Of a DNA stretch of 49,536 nucleotides, positions 1 through 8,888 are shown piece after piece; position 1 is the stretch's first letter, and each line of letters starts with the position of its first letter. Source of the DNA: Opitutus sp. GAS368 (GTDB lineage Bacteria; Verrucomicrobiota; Verrucomicrobiia; Opitutales; Opitutaceae). The position numbers and the translations under genes are program-made. Where the stretch lies: NCBI GenBank assembly GCA_945874455.1, contig CAMCHO010000008.1, forward strand, positions 1 to 49,536, read 5' to 3'. Under the pieces are notes generated by a model that was not told the DNA's origin, did not search any database, and saw only the letters and a list, made by a program, of their open reading frames with translations.

Positions 1-55
1 GCGCGGAGCAACGGGCCAGCTTGGCGCGAGACTTTAGCCTCGCCCGCATCCGCGC

Positions 56-637
56 TTGAACTCCGCGGTTCGCAACTGCATTCGTCTCGCCGTGGATTCG
101 CCCCGTCCCGATCACGCCGCTTGGTTTGCCTCCGAAGTGCTCCCGCACGAGCCGGCGCTGCGGTCCTGGCTGCAAGCGCGGTTTGCCTCGGTGCGCGATA
201 TCGACGATGTCCTCCAGGAAGCCTACTTGCGCGTCTTTCGCGCCCGCGCCGCAGGAAAAATCGACCATCCGAAGGCTTATCTGTTCAACACGGCGCGTAA
301 TGCCGCGCTCGATCGCGTGCGGCGAGATCGGGTCGTGGCATTCGAGCCTCTAACTGATTTCGAGGGCTCGTTCGTCTTGGAAGGTAACGCCGATGCCACC
401 TCTGCCGATGTCGACTTCGAACTCGAAACGCTCGCCGCCGCGATCCGCACCTTGCCCGAGCGCTGCCGCGAAGTACTCATCTTGCGAAAATATCACGGCC
501 TGTCCCACGAGGAAATTGCCGCGCGCCTCGGGATCACTCGCAACACGGTGAACGCCCACATCACCCTCGCGATGCTGCGCTGCCGGGAATATTTTCGGGC
601 CCGCGGCTTGCTGCGGAAAGATCGCCATGACCCCTGA
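56..637 (+). CDS. ECF-type RNA polymerase sigma factor (FecI-like)
   Basis: 193-aa sigma-70 family protein of extracytoplasmic-function size. Region 2 lies at about residues 27-85, with the DIDDVLQEAYLRVFRAR stretch typical of 2.1-2.2. Region 4 lies at about 125-175 (LPERCREVLILRKYHGLS, then the helix-turn-helix HEEIAARLGITRNTVNAHI). The TTG start is supported by a paralogous relic at 18241, which keeps the same TTG and the same spacing to the VDSPRPDH motif. The last codons overlap fecR, whose ATG lies inside this gene, so the two are translationally coupled. With the adjacent FecR and STN-TonB receptor it forms a classic cell-surface signalling set: substrate binding at the receptor is relayed through FecR to this sigma factor. 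The inducing substrate is unknown; neighbouring enzymes suggest a carbohydrate. Confidence 0.93.
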   Translation: MNSAVRNCIRLAVDSPRPDHAAWFASEVLPHEPALRSWLQARFASVRDIDDVLQEAYLRVFRARAAGKIDHPKAYLFNTARNAALDRVRRDRVVAFEPLTDFEGSFVLEGNADATSADVDFELETLAAAIRTLPERCREVLILRKYHGLSHEEIAARLGITRNTVNAHITLAMLRCREYFRARGLLRKDRHDP

Positions 638-1718
638 CCCACGCCAATCGCCCGGCGACGGCGACCACGACACGGGTGCTGCCGCCGTGCGCGCGGCGGC
701 GGAATGGCGGGCGCGTCAAGACGCCGGACTGACTCCCGCCGAGCAGGAGGAATTTCTCCGCTGGCTCGAGCACGATGCCCGCCACGCCGAGCTGTTCGGC
801 GAAATGGAGGACACGTGGTCGCTCTTGGAACGTACCCGCGAAATCCCGCTGGCTTCCCTGGTCGCGACGACTGCGCCGTCGGCTGATTCTCTTGGCGTTT
901 CCACCCTGACGCACCGTCCTTGGCGCTTCTGGCTACCCGCTTCGCTGGCGGCGGCCGCTTCGCTTGCAGTCGCAGTCTGGGTTTGGCAACGACCGGGCGA
1001 CCAGGAAACGCAGTTCGCCGAATCGACCACGGAGGAAGCCGGCATGCTCAAGCGCGTCAACCTGCCCGATGGCTCCGTCGTGCGGCTGCGCCCTTCCTCC
1101 GCGATCGCCGTCAGCTTGGGCCGGCACGAGCGCCACATTCAGCTGCTCCGCGGCGAGGCGCACTTTACCGTGGCGAAGGATGCCGCACGCCCGTTCGTGG
1201 TGGAGGCCGATGGCGTCGGCGTCCGCGCCGTCGGCACGGCCTTCAGCGTCACCACGGCTGCTGGGTCGGTGGAGGTCCTCGTGACCGAGGGCAAAGTCGG
1301 GGTGGAGTCTGCGCGACCCGGCGGGCTCCGCGCGACACTCCTGCCGAAAGTGGCGGCCACGCGTGACGCGCCCGTGCTTTCCGCCGGCGAAAAAGCGAAG
1401 GTGAGTATTCCGAAGCCCAGCGCGCCGATCGTGACCGCCACCGTGGAGCGGTTGGCCCGCAGCGAAATCGAGGCGGCGCTGGCGTGGCAGCAGCGCACGC
1501 TCGCCTTCGAGGCGGCGCCACTCGCCGAGATCGTCGCGGAGTTTAATCGCTACAATCGCCAGCAATTCGTGGTCGCCGATGCGGCGCTGGCGGGCCTGCG
1601 TTTCGGTGGTTCCTTCCGCGCCGACGACCCCGATGGTTTTTTGGTGCTGCTCGCGGCCACCGCCCAAGTGGCGGTCGAAACGCGCGGCAACGAAACTGTC
1701 CTGCGCTCCAGGCGGTGA
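627..1718 (+). CDS. FecR-family anti-sigma regulator
   Basis: 363-aa inner-membrane sigma regulator. Residues about 20-65 form the cytoplasmic DUF4880-like anti-sigma part (EWRARQDAGLTPAEQEEFLRW is the family hallmark). One transmembrane helix sits at about 99-120. The periplasmic FecR beta domain follows (about 130-240: VNLPDGSVVRL, GEAHFTVAKD, RPFVVEADGVGVRAVGTAFSV). The C-terminal 80 residues (TLAFEAAPLAEIVAEFNRYN) resemble the DUF4974/STN-like fold that contacts the receptor plug domain. It starts inside the sigma gene and its TGA overlaps the GTG of the receptor gene, so the three genes are one operon. Role from family knowledge: it holds the ECF factor and releases or activates it when the receptor signals. 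Confidence 0.93.
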   Translation: MTPDPRQSPGDGDHDTGAAAVRAAAEWRARQDAGLTPAEQEEFLRWLEHDARHAELFGEMEDTWSLLERTREIPLASLVATTAPSADSLGVSTLTHRPWRFWLPASLAAAASLAVAVWVWQRPGDQETQFAESTTEEAGMLKRVNLPDGSVVRLRPSSAIAVSLGRHERHIQLLRGEAHFTVAKDAARPFVVEADGVGVRAVGTAFSVTTAAGSVEVLVTEGKVGVESARPGGLRATLLPKVAATRDAPVLSAGEKAKVSIPKPSAPIVTATVERLARSEIEAALAWQQRTLAFEAAPLAEIVAEFNRYNRQQFVVADAALAGLRFGGSFRADDPDGFLVLLAATAQVAVETRGNETVLRSRR

Positions 1719-4700
1719 CGCCGGGCGTGGTGTTGGGCATGAGGACGCTGTTGCCCGCCCGCCACGACCCGCGGCGCTTTCGCTCCGCCTCTAACTGTTT
1801 TTTGCGGTGGTTCGTCTTAGTCGCAGTGCCCCTACCCCGCGTCTACTTTCCGCCGACCTATGCGATACATTTCGCGCTGGGCTGCGCCTTGATCTCGAGC
1901 GTAGGGGCTGCCACCACTCCCGAAGCCTCGGCCAAGCGGTCGTTCGATCTTCCAGCAGGTGAAGCGGCGGCGGTTTTTAAGCAGTTCATCGCGCAGTCGC
2001 GCGTGCAACTACTCTACGTCGCCGACGACGCCACGAGCGTGCGCACGAACGCAGTCAAGGGGGCGTTCACACCCCGCGAGGCCATCGACCGGATTCTCGC
2101 CGGCACGAGTCTCATCGCGGTGCAAACGGACAGCGGCTCCATCGCAGTGAAGACGCTGGCACCTCAGGTCCGACCGGGAATTTCACCGACACCCATTTCA
2201 CCGCCCGCCAAGCCGGCGGAACCTGCCGCGAATCCCCGAAACCAGACGAACGCTCCCCAAACTCCGATGAAATCCCCAAAACTGCTCTCGATCCTCAGCC
2301 TGCTCGCGTTTGGCGCCACTGAAGCCTCGGCCCAAACCGCTCCGGTCGCGCCCGCCACGAGCGAAACGGTCGAACTCTCACCCTTCATGGTCACTTCGGA
2401 AAAGGACGCGGGCTACTATGGCGCAAATTCGATGTCGGGTACCCGAATGAACACGAAGCTCGAGGACATTGCCGCCTCGATCACGGTCATCACCAAACAG
2501 CAAATGATGGACCTGGCGCTGCTCAACATGGACGACATCTTCTCCTACGAGGCCAGCACCGAGGGCACGCGCAACTACACCGCCTTTTCCTTCGACCGCA
2601 ACCAGGTGGCAATCGACAACACGCAGTTCGATCCCCTCAACGCCAACCGGATCCGTGGCGTGGGAGCGGCGAATGTTTCCTTCGGCAATTTCGAAACGAG
2701 CGGTCGCACACCGATCGATGTGCTGGATGTCGATGCCGTCGAGATCGGCCGCGGGCCCAACTCGAATGTTTTCGGGATCGGCAGTGCCGCTGGCACCGTG
2801 AACACCGTGCGGGCCAACGCGAACGTCCAACGCAATCGCTCCCAGGTGGGTTTCCGGGTCGACAGTTACGATGGCTATCGCACGAGCCTCGACTTGAATC
2901 GGGTCTTGCTGCCGGGGAAGCTGGCGGTTCGCGGCACCGTTGTCGCGCAGCGGGAGGGATTTCAACTCAAGCCCTCCGGGATGAATACCGAGCGTTACAA
3001 CGGCATGGTCCGCTACCAGCCCTTCAAGACCACGAGCCTCTCCGCCTCGCACACCTATTACCACAGCTACGGCAATCGACCCAACACGACCACACCGCGC
3101 GAATCGATTACGGCCTGGCGCGATTCCGGATCGCCGACTTGGGACCCGCTGACGAATTCAGCGACGCGGAACGGGGTCACGACGGTCGGCGTGCCGAGTT
3201 ACTTCAATCGCAGCACATTTAGCGGAAACACGATGTTCATGCTCGATCCCAACGGACTTTTTTGGTGGGGCCAGAACACGGGACAAGGACGCAACCTGCA
3301 GGGCGTTAATCAGGACCCCACCGGCTATCGCGCGTCTCAACCGCTCATCTACGATTATCCCGCGCTGACCTCGAAGGACATTTACGATTGGACGCGCTTC
3401 AATCTGGGAGCGCCGAACCGCACGGACGACAAAAACCAAATCGCCTCAATCTTGCTCGATCAGACGTTGTTCACGACCCAACGCCAGGCGGCCTTTGTGC
3501 AATTGGGTTGGTTTCGCGAGCAGACCTATCGTTTCACCCGCAACGTGATGGGAAATCTGACCCAGTCGATCCTGAGTGTGGACGTGAATAAAAATCTGCC
3601 CGATGGCCGGGCCAACCCGGGCTTCCTGCGGCCTTACGTCAGCGTGAACCACAACCTCAATGTCAACCCGCTGGATCGCGACACGTATCGCGCCCAAGGG
3701 GCTTACAAACTCGACTTCACGCAGGACAAGAACTGGATGCGCTGGCTGGGCCGGCACGACGTGGGGGCGTTTTATGAGTACAAGGATTTCAAGTCATGGA
3801 GCCGCACCTACGAGGATGTCATCGTCGATGATCACACGTGGCTCCGCGATGCCGTCCGCTCCGGTGCCGCATCGAGCGGGCTCCCGATGGGCACGACGCA
3901 AGGGCGGCCGTATCCATTTTTCTATATGGGCGACACCCAGGGCCAAAACATCGACTACGCTCCGGCAAACTACAACACGGGCACTTACCCAGTCACCACC
4001 ACCCTGAACCCGGGTGGCCAGTGGACCACGGAAAATGCCCGGATCGGCGCAGCGTGGAGTGGAGGCGGCATCTCATGGACAGAATTGAAGAGTCGGGGTG
4101 TGACCCTGCAGAGCCGGCTTTTAAACGACCGCGTCGTGACGACCTTTGGCCTCCGACATGACGCCCGTTACTCCCGCGTCGGCACAGCGCCTCTGCTGAA
4201 CCGTGACGGCTACACGGTCAACGAAGCATCGTTCCTCACCTGGGCCCCGAGTGACTGGACGCTTGGTAAGGGACCGACGCGGACCGCCGGCATCGTGGTG
4301 AAACCACTACGTTGGCTCAGTGTGTATGCCAATAAGTCGGACAGTTTCCAGCCCGCCAACGTCAACACGGATGTCTATCTGAGAAAGTTGACCGACCCGA
4401 CTGGCAAGGGAGAGGACTACGGCATCATGATCAATTTGTTTGCGGGAAAAGTCGTCGTCCGCGCCAACCAATATACCACGACCCAAGCCAAATCCCGCAA
4501 CGGCAACGTCGGCATCTTCGCTTCCCGGCTGATCACGATTGACCGACCGAGCGGGCTGGGCTCCGACCTGCCGGCCGGATTTGGCTTCCAGTTGCGGTCG
4601 CAGGCGACCGGGTGGGTCACGACCGCAGCTGCGGCCAAGGGGCAGACGCTTACGCAAAGCGAAATCAATACCCAGGTGGCTGCGATCATGAAGATGCCGA

Positions 4701-5446
4701 CCAGTTTCCTGGACCCGTTTCAGTATTCACAGTCCGGAACCTCGGACCAGATCGCCAAAGGCCGGGAGATCGAGATCAGTTACAATCCGACGAAATTCTG
4801 GACCATGAAGGTCAATGTCGTGGAATCGAAAACGATCCAGGCGAACATCGGTCGTGAACTCGTCCAGTATCTGGACGAACGCATGAAAGTGTGGCCGACG
4901 ATCATCGATCCGACCATCAATGCCCCTTGGTTCACTAACAACTATGGCGGCGGCCCTGCCGTAAACACCACCCCGGCGGCCAATGTTGAGCAGCAAATCC
5001 GTGCTCCGTTGGCGCTGCAACTCGCCAGCGAAGGCCTCTCGAATCCTCAGATTCGCAAGTACCGGCTCAACGCGCTGACCAATCTTCGCCTCGAGGGAAT
5101 CACCGATAACAAAATCCTGAAACGCTTCAACGTCGGCGGGGCGCTGCGCTGGGAGGACAAGGGAGCGATCGGCTACTGGGGCAAACAGCAGGTGCCGTCC
5201 GCCATCACCGAATACGATCCCTATCGGCCGCTTTACGACCGGGCTCACTTGTATGTCGATGGTTTTGCCGGCTACCGCACGCGGTTGTTCCGCAACAAAG
5301 TCGGAGCCACCTTTCAGTTAAATGTCCGCGATCTGACCGAGGGCGGCCGCCTGCAGCCGATCGTCGCCGACCCGGACGGATCGATTGCGGCGTGGCGGAT
5401 TGTCAGCCGGCGCCAGTTCATCTTTACGACGACGTTTGATTTCTGA
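1715..5446 (+). CDS. TonB-dependent outer-membrane receptor with N-terminal STN domain
   Basis: 1243-aa receptor (GTG at 1715; an in-frame ATG at 1739 is an alternative). Residues about 48-67 look like a signal sequence. The STN signalling domain follows at about 74-150 (SFDLPAGEAAAVFKQFIAQSRVQ...), then a Pro/Ala linker at 155-184. At residue 185 (ATG at 2267) a second, complete signal-peptide-like segment begins (MKSPKLLSILSLLAFGATEA, cut after ASAQ), followed by ELSPFMVTSEKDAGYYG, the mature N-terminus usual for Opitutaceae receptors. Plug domain about 245-390, then the 22-strand barrel, ending in the aromatic FTTTFDF expected for BAM insertion. The STN domain and the FecR/ECF neighbours show that it signals as well as transports. 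Substrate unknown. The buried second signal peptide suggests a young gene fusion or an internal start. Confidence 0.93.
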   Translation: MTPGVVLGMRTLLPARHDPRRFRSASNCFLRWFVLVAVPLPRVYFPPTYAIHFALGCALISSVGAATTPEASAKRSFDLPAGEAAAVFKQFIAQSRVQLLYVADDATSVRTNAVKGAFTPREAIDRILAGTSLIAVQTDSGSIAVKTLAPQVRPGISPTPISPPAKPAEPAANPRNQTNAPQTPMKSPKLLSILSLLAFGATEASAQTAPVAPATSETVELSPFMVTSEKDAGYYGANSMSGTRMNTKLEDIAASITVITKQQMMDLALLNMDDIFSYEASTEGTRNYTAFSFDRNQVAIDNTQFDPLNANRIRGVGAANVSFGNFETSGRTPIDVLDVDAVEIGRGPNSNVFGIGSAAGTVNTVRANANVQRNRSQVGFRVDSYDGYRTSLDLNRVLLPGKLAVRGTVVAQREGFQLKPSGMNTERYNGMVRYQPFKTTSLSASHTYYHSYGNRPNTTTPRESITAWRDSGSPTWDPLTNSATRNGVTTVGVPSYFNRSTFSGNTMFMLDPNGLFWWGQNTGQGRNLQGVNQDPTGYRASQPLIYDYPALTSKDIYDWTRFNLGAPNRTDDKNQIASILLDQTLFTTQRQAAFVQLGWFREQTYRFTRNVMGNLTQSILSVDVNKNLPDGRANPGFLRPYVSVNHNLNVNPLDRDTYRAQGAYKLDFTQDKNWMRWLGRHDVGAFYEYKDFKSWSRTYEDVIVDDHTWLRDAVRSGAASSGLPMGTTQGRPYPFFYMGDTQGQNIDYAPANYNTGTYPVTTTLNPGGQWTTENARIGAAWSGGGISWTELKSRGVTLQSRLLNDRVVTTFGLRHDARYSRVGTAPLLNRDGYTVNEASFLTWAPSDWTLGKGPTRTAGIVVKPLRWLSVYANKSDSFQPANVNTDVYLRKLTDPTGKGEDYGIMINLFAGKVVVRANQYTTTQAKSRNGNVGIFASRLITIDRPSGLGSDLPAGFGFQLRSQATGWVTTAAAAKGQTLTQSEINTQVAAIMKMPTSFLDPFQYSQSGTSDQIAKGREIEISYNPTKFWTMKVNVVESKTIQANIGRELVQYLDERMKVWPTIIDPTINAPWFTNNYGGGPAVNTTPAANVEQQIRAPLALQLASEGLSNPQIRKYRLNALTNLRLEGITDNKILKRFNVGGALRWEDKGAIGYWGKQQVPSAITEYDPYRPLYDRAHLYVDGFAGYRTRLFRNKVGATFQLNVRDLTEGGRLQPIVADPDGSIAAWRIVSRRQFIFTTTFDF

Positions 5447-5537
5447 GGATATTCTGTGCAACTCGCTCCGTGGCCCACCTGTTTCACGCGCTTGCTTTAG
5501 CTGTGATTGGTTTCTCCAGGCTCGGGTCGCTACCCGC

Positions 5538-8500
5538 ATGAAATACCTCCTCCTCGTTCTGCTACTCGCTCCCCTCGCCGCACTGCACGCCGCCGATCTC
5601 ACCCTGACCTCACCGCGTGATTTCCAAGTCGTGCAGCGGGCGACTCCCACGCGGGGGCTGCTGAAAATCGCGGGGCAGCTTCCCGAGCCGGTGCCGGGCG
5701 ATGCGGTCCTGGAGGCGCGGTTGGTCGGCGCCGCGTCGGACGCAGGGTGGCAGCGACTCAATGCGACGTTTGCCGACCGCACGATTTCCGGCGTCCTCGA
5801 CGCTGCGGCCGGTGGTTGGTGGAGGCTCGAGGTGCGCGTTTCGCACGGCGGCAAGGCGGTCGCGTCGGGAGCTGTCGAGCATGTCGGCGTGGGCGAGGTG
5901 TTCGTCATCGCGGGGCAGTCAAACTCGGCTAATCACGGGCAGGAAAAACAAAAACCACAGAGCGGTCGCGTCGCCACGTTTGATGGCACGAGCTGGCGGC
6001 TCGCGGACGATCCGCAGCCGGGCGCGAGCGGTGGCGGGGGTAGTTTCATCCCGCCATTTGCCGATGCCGTGGTGGCCAAACAAGAGGTGCCCGTGGGCAT
6101 CATCGCCTGCGGCATCGGCGCGACGAGTGTGCGCGAGTGGTTGCCCAAGGGCGCGACCTTTCCGAATCCTCCCACCATCGAGCGCCGCGTCGAGAAACGC
6201 CCCGACGGCACCTGGGCCAGCCAAGGCGCAGCCTACGACGCCTTCGTCGCACGTTTGAAACCACTCGGACCGCAAGGCTTTCGCGCCGTGCTCTGGCATC
6301 AGGGCGAGAGCGATGCGAACCAGAAAGACACGTCGCGGACGCTGGCGGGCCCGCTTTACCGCGAGTATCTCGAAAAGCTCATCCGCGACTCGCGACGGGC
6401 GATCGGCTGGGAAGCGCCGTGGTTTGTCGCACAGGCGAGTTATCATGTGCCCGGCGACGAAGGCAGCGCCGACATCCGCGCGGCGCAGGCCTCGCTGTGG
6501 AAGGACGGCATCGCCTTGGCAGGTCCGGACAGCGATGCGCTGAAAGGCGAGCTGCGCGAACGTAACGGTCAGGGTGTTCACTTCAGCGGCCAGGGCCTGC
6601 GCGAACATGGTGCAAAGTGGGCGGAGAAGGTCGTGCCGTGGCTCGATCAACAATGGACGGCGCCGAGGCGTGCGCATGGCGGCACGGAATGGAGCCGCTA
6701 CGAGCACCTCCCCGAGTGCCATAGCATCGGTTGGGTCAGTGCGAACGTGCAGACGAAGGACACGCAGAGCTGGAACGGCGTGCTCGATGAAGCGAAGTGG
6801 GGCACGCCCGCGCCGCAGCAGGTGGTGGGGCGAAATTGGGATTGGAAAATCAGTGCCGCGCAGTGGGCCGAAGCGGTGAAGCAGAAAGGCGAAGGCAAAC
6901 GCGAGGAGGTGAAGTGGGATCTCTGGCTGCCGGATGGGGTGAGCGTGGTGAAAGGCATCGTCGTCATGTCCGGTCACGGCAGCGGCGAGAATCTCTTCCG
7001 CCGTGCTGACCTGCGCGCGCTCGCCCAGGAGCTGCACTTGGCTTTGTTCAAGTTCGTGGGCAATCCCGTGCAGCGGGGCTTCTGGCCGAGCGGTTTACTT
7101 TTCGATCGATTACAGATTTGGGGCGAAAAAACCGGCCACCCTGAGCTGGGTCATGCGCCGCTCTTCCTCTACGGCCACTCGAACGGCACCGGCTTCTCTG
7201 CGGCGTTCCCCGCGTCTGCGCCGGATCGCGTCTGGGGCTGGGTGTCGATGCGCCCCGGCATCACGTTTCAGGTGTATCAGCCCGGCGCGGCGCAGGTGCC
7301 TGGGTTGGTCATCTTCGGCGAGGACGATCCCTTTCTTGCGCGTCCGTCCAAGGAGGAGAATCTCGCCGTCGTCCCGACGCTGAGAAAAAACCACGCCGCC
7401 GTGTGGAGCTTCGCCGTCGAGCCGAAGACCGGTCACGGCCCCGGTGAAAAGACCTGGCCCTTGGTGTTTTCCTTTCTCCGTCACAGCTTCGCGGCGCGGG
7501 TGCCGGCCGCTGGCGACGCTCGCCAAAACCCCGTGAAGCTAAACTCCCTCCCCCTCGAAAAAGGCCACCTCGGCCAAAACTGGGATCCGACGAAGGGCGG
7601 CTATCAAACCCTGACCGTCACCCCGTTCGCAGCGTTCAAAGGCAACCAAGCCACGGCCTCCTGGCTCATCAACGCCGCCTTTGCCACCGACTGGCAGGCC
7701 TTTCAGCGCGAGGGAAAAATCAACGCCCCGCCCGCGGCCATCGAGCCAAGAAAACCTGCGACCACACCGGCCTCTGCTCCCGCGAAGCAACCGCCAGCCA
7801 AACGCCTCACGTCCGCCGAGCAACGCGCGGAGGCAGCACAGCACGCGGTGCGTATACCCAGCTCGATTGACGGATCAGAACAACTCGTCATCTGGCATTG
7901 CCCCGAGAGCGCAGCCCGCGAGGTGGAGGGCAAAGCAGTCCCGCTCTTGGTCTACCTCCATTCGTGGAGCGGCGGCTTCGAGCAGGGCGTGTCCTTGATC
8001 GGCCTCGCGAAGAAAATGGGCTGGGTGCTCGTCGCTCCCGATTTCCGCGGACCCAATAGCCGTCCCGAAGCCTGCGCCTCGGAACTCGCCTCCCAAGACA
8101 TTCTCGACGCCGTCGATTACGCGAAGAAACACGCTCGCATTGACTCGTCCCGCATCACCCTCCTCGGCGGCTCGGGTGGTGGCCACATGGCCCTCGTCAT
8201 GGCCGCCCGCGCACCTCAGGTGTGGGCTGGCGTGAGCGCCTGGGTGCCCATCTCCGACCTCGCCGCCTGGCACGCGGAGAGCACCGCCCGCAAGACCAAC
8301 TACGCAAAGATGCTCGCACAATCCTGCGGCGGCCCGCCCAGCCCGACGACCGAGAGCGAATATCGGAAGCGCTCCCCCCTTTTTCATCTCGCAGCAGCCA
8401 AGAATGTGCCGCTCGACATCAATACCGGTATCCACGATGGACACACGGGGTCCGTGCCAGTGAGCCACTCGCTCTACGCGTTCAACGCCCTGGCCGCAGC

Positions 8501-8789
8501 CTCGGACCACCCGGAACGCCAAGTCAGCGAGGCCGACATCCGCTCCATGGTGAAGGAGCAAAAGATTCCCGCCGCGCTCGCCAGCGAGACCCAAACCGAC
8601 CCGGAGCGGCAAAAGCCGGTGCTCTTCCGCCGCATCGCCAGCCAGGCCCGCATCACCGTCTTCGAGGGCGGACATGATTCCGAACCCGCCGCCGCTATCG
8701 CGTGGCTCGCCCGCCAGCGCCGCGGCCAGGCCGCCGATTTCACCCTCGGCAGTGCCGCCTCCGCCGCGGCCGAAGCCGTCGGAAAATAG
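5538..8789 (+). CDS. Secreted triple esterase: SASA domain plus two alpha/beta hydrolases
   Basis: 1083-aa secreted protein. The ATG at 5538 is chosen because it opens a clean signal peptide (MKYLLLVLLLAPLAALHAA). Domain 1 (about 20-360) is a SASA/sialate-O-acetylesterase-like SGNH hydrolase: nucleophile Ser128 in AGQSN and the WHQGESDA block with His254 and Glu257. Domain 2 (about 455-655) is an alpha/beta hydrolase with GHSNG, Ser548, and a GEDDPF acid loop. A Pro/Ala/Lys linker (about 735-760) leads to domain 3 (about 770-1060), a prolyl-oligopeptidase-like hydrolase with GGSGGGH, Ser879. Three potentially active sites in one chain suggest removal of several ester decorations from one polysaccharide (inference). 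It lies 91 nt downstream of the receptor gene and probably in its operon. Confidence 0.85.
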   Translation: MKYLLLVLLLAPLAALHAADLTLTSPRDFQVVQRATPTRGLLKIAGQLPEPVPGDAVLEARLVGAASDAGWQRLNATFADRTISGVLDAAAGGWWRLEVRVSHGGKAVASGAVEHVGVGEVFVIAGQSNSANHGQEKQKPQSGRVATFDGTSWRLADDPQPGASGGGGSFIPPFADAVVAKQEVPVGIIACGIGATSVREWLPKGATFPNPPTIERRVEKRPDGTWASQGAAYDAFVARLKPLGPQGFRAVLWHQGESDANQKDTSRTLAGPLYREYLEKLIRDSRRAIGWEAPWFVAQASYHVPGDEGSADIRAAQASLWKDGIALAGPDSDALKGELRERNGQGVHFSGQGLREHGAKWAEKVVPWLDQQWTAPRRAHGGTEWSRYEHLPECHSIGWVSANVQTKDTQSWNGVLDEAKWGTPAPQQVVGRNWDWKISAAQWAEAVKQKGEGKREEVKWDLWLPDGVSVVKGIVVMSGHGSGENLFRRADLRALAQELHLALFKFVGNPVQRGFWPSGLLFDRLQIWGEKTGHPELGHAPLFLYGHSNGTGFSAAFPASAPDRVWGWVSMRPGITFQVYQPGAAQVPGLVIFGEDDPFLARPSKEENLAVVPTLRKNHAAVWSFAVEPKTGHGPGEKTWPLVFSFLRHSFAARVPAAGDARQNPVKLNSLPLEKGHLGQNWDPTKGGYQTLTVTPFAAFKGNQATASWLINAAFATDWQAFQREGKINAPPAAIEPRKPATTPASAPAKQPPAKRLTSAEQRAEAAQHAVRIPSSIDGSEQLVIWHCPESAAREVEGKAVPLLVYLHSWSGGFEQGVSLIGLAKKMGWVLVAPDFRGPNSRPEACASELASQDILDAVDYAKKHARIDSSRITLLGGSGGGHMALVMAARAPQVWAGVSAWVPISDLAAWHAESTARKTNYAKMLAQSCGGPPSPTTESEYRKRSPLFHLAAAKNVPLDINTGIHDGHTGSVPVSHSLYAFNALAAASDHPERQVSEADIRSMVKEQKIPAALASETQTDPERQKPVLFRRIASQARITVFEGGHDSEPAAAIAWLARQRRGQAADFTLGSAASAAAEAVGK

Positions 8790-8888
8790 CAATAAACGAC
8801 GCCGCCCGATGCAAAATCCAACAGAGAGCACACGCTTTGAGCAGAAACCAAAACCCTTGCACTCGCGCTGGGACGCTTCCTCGACCTC

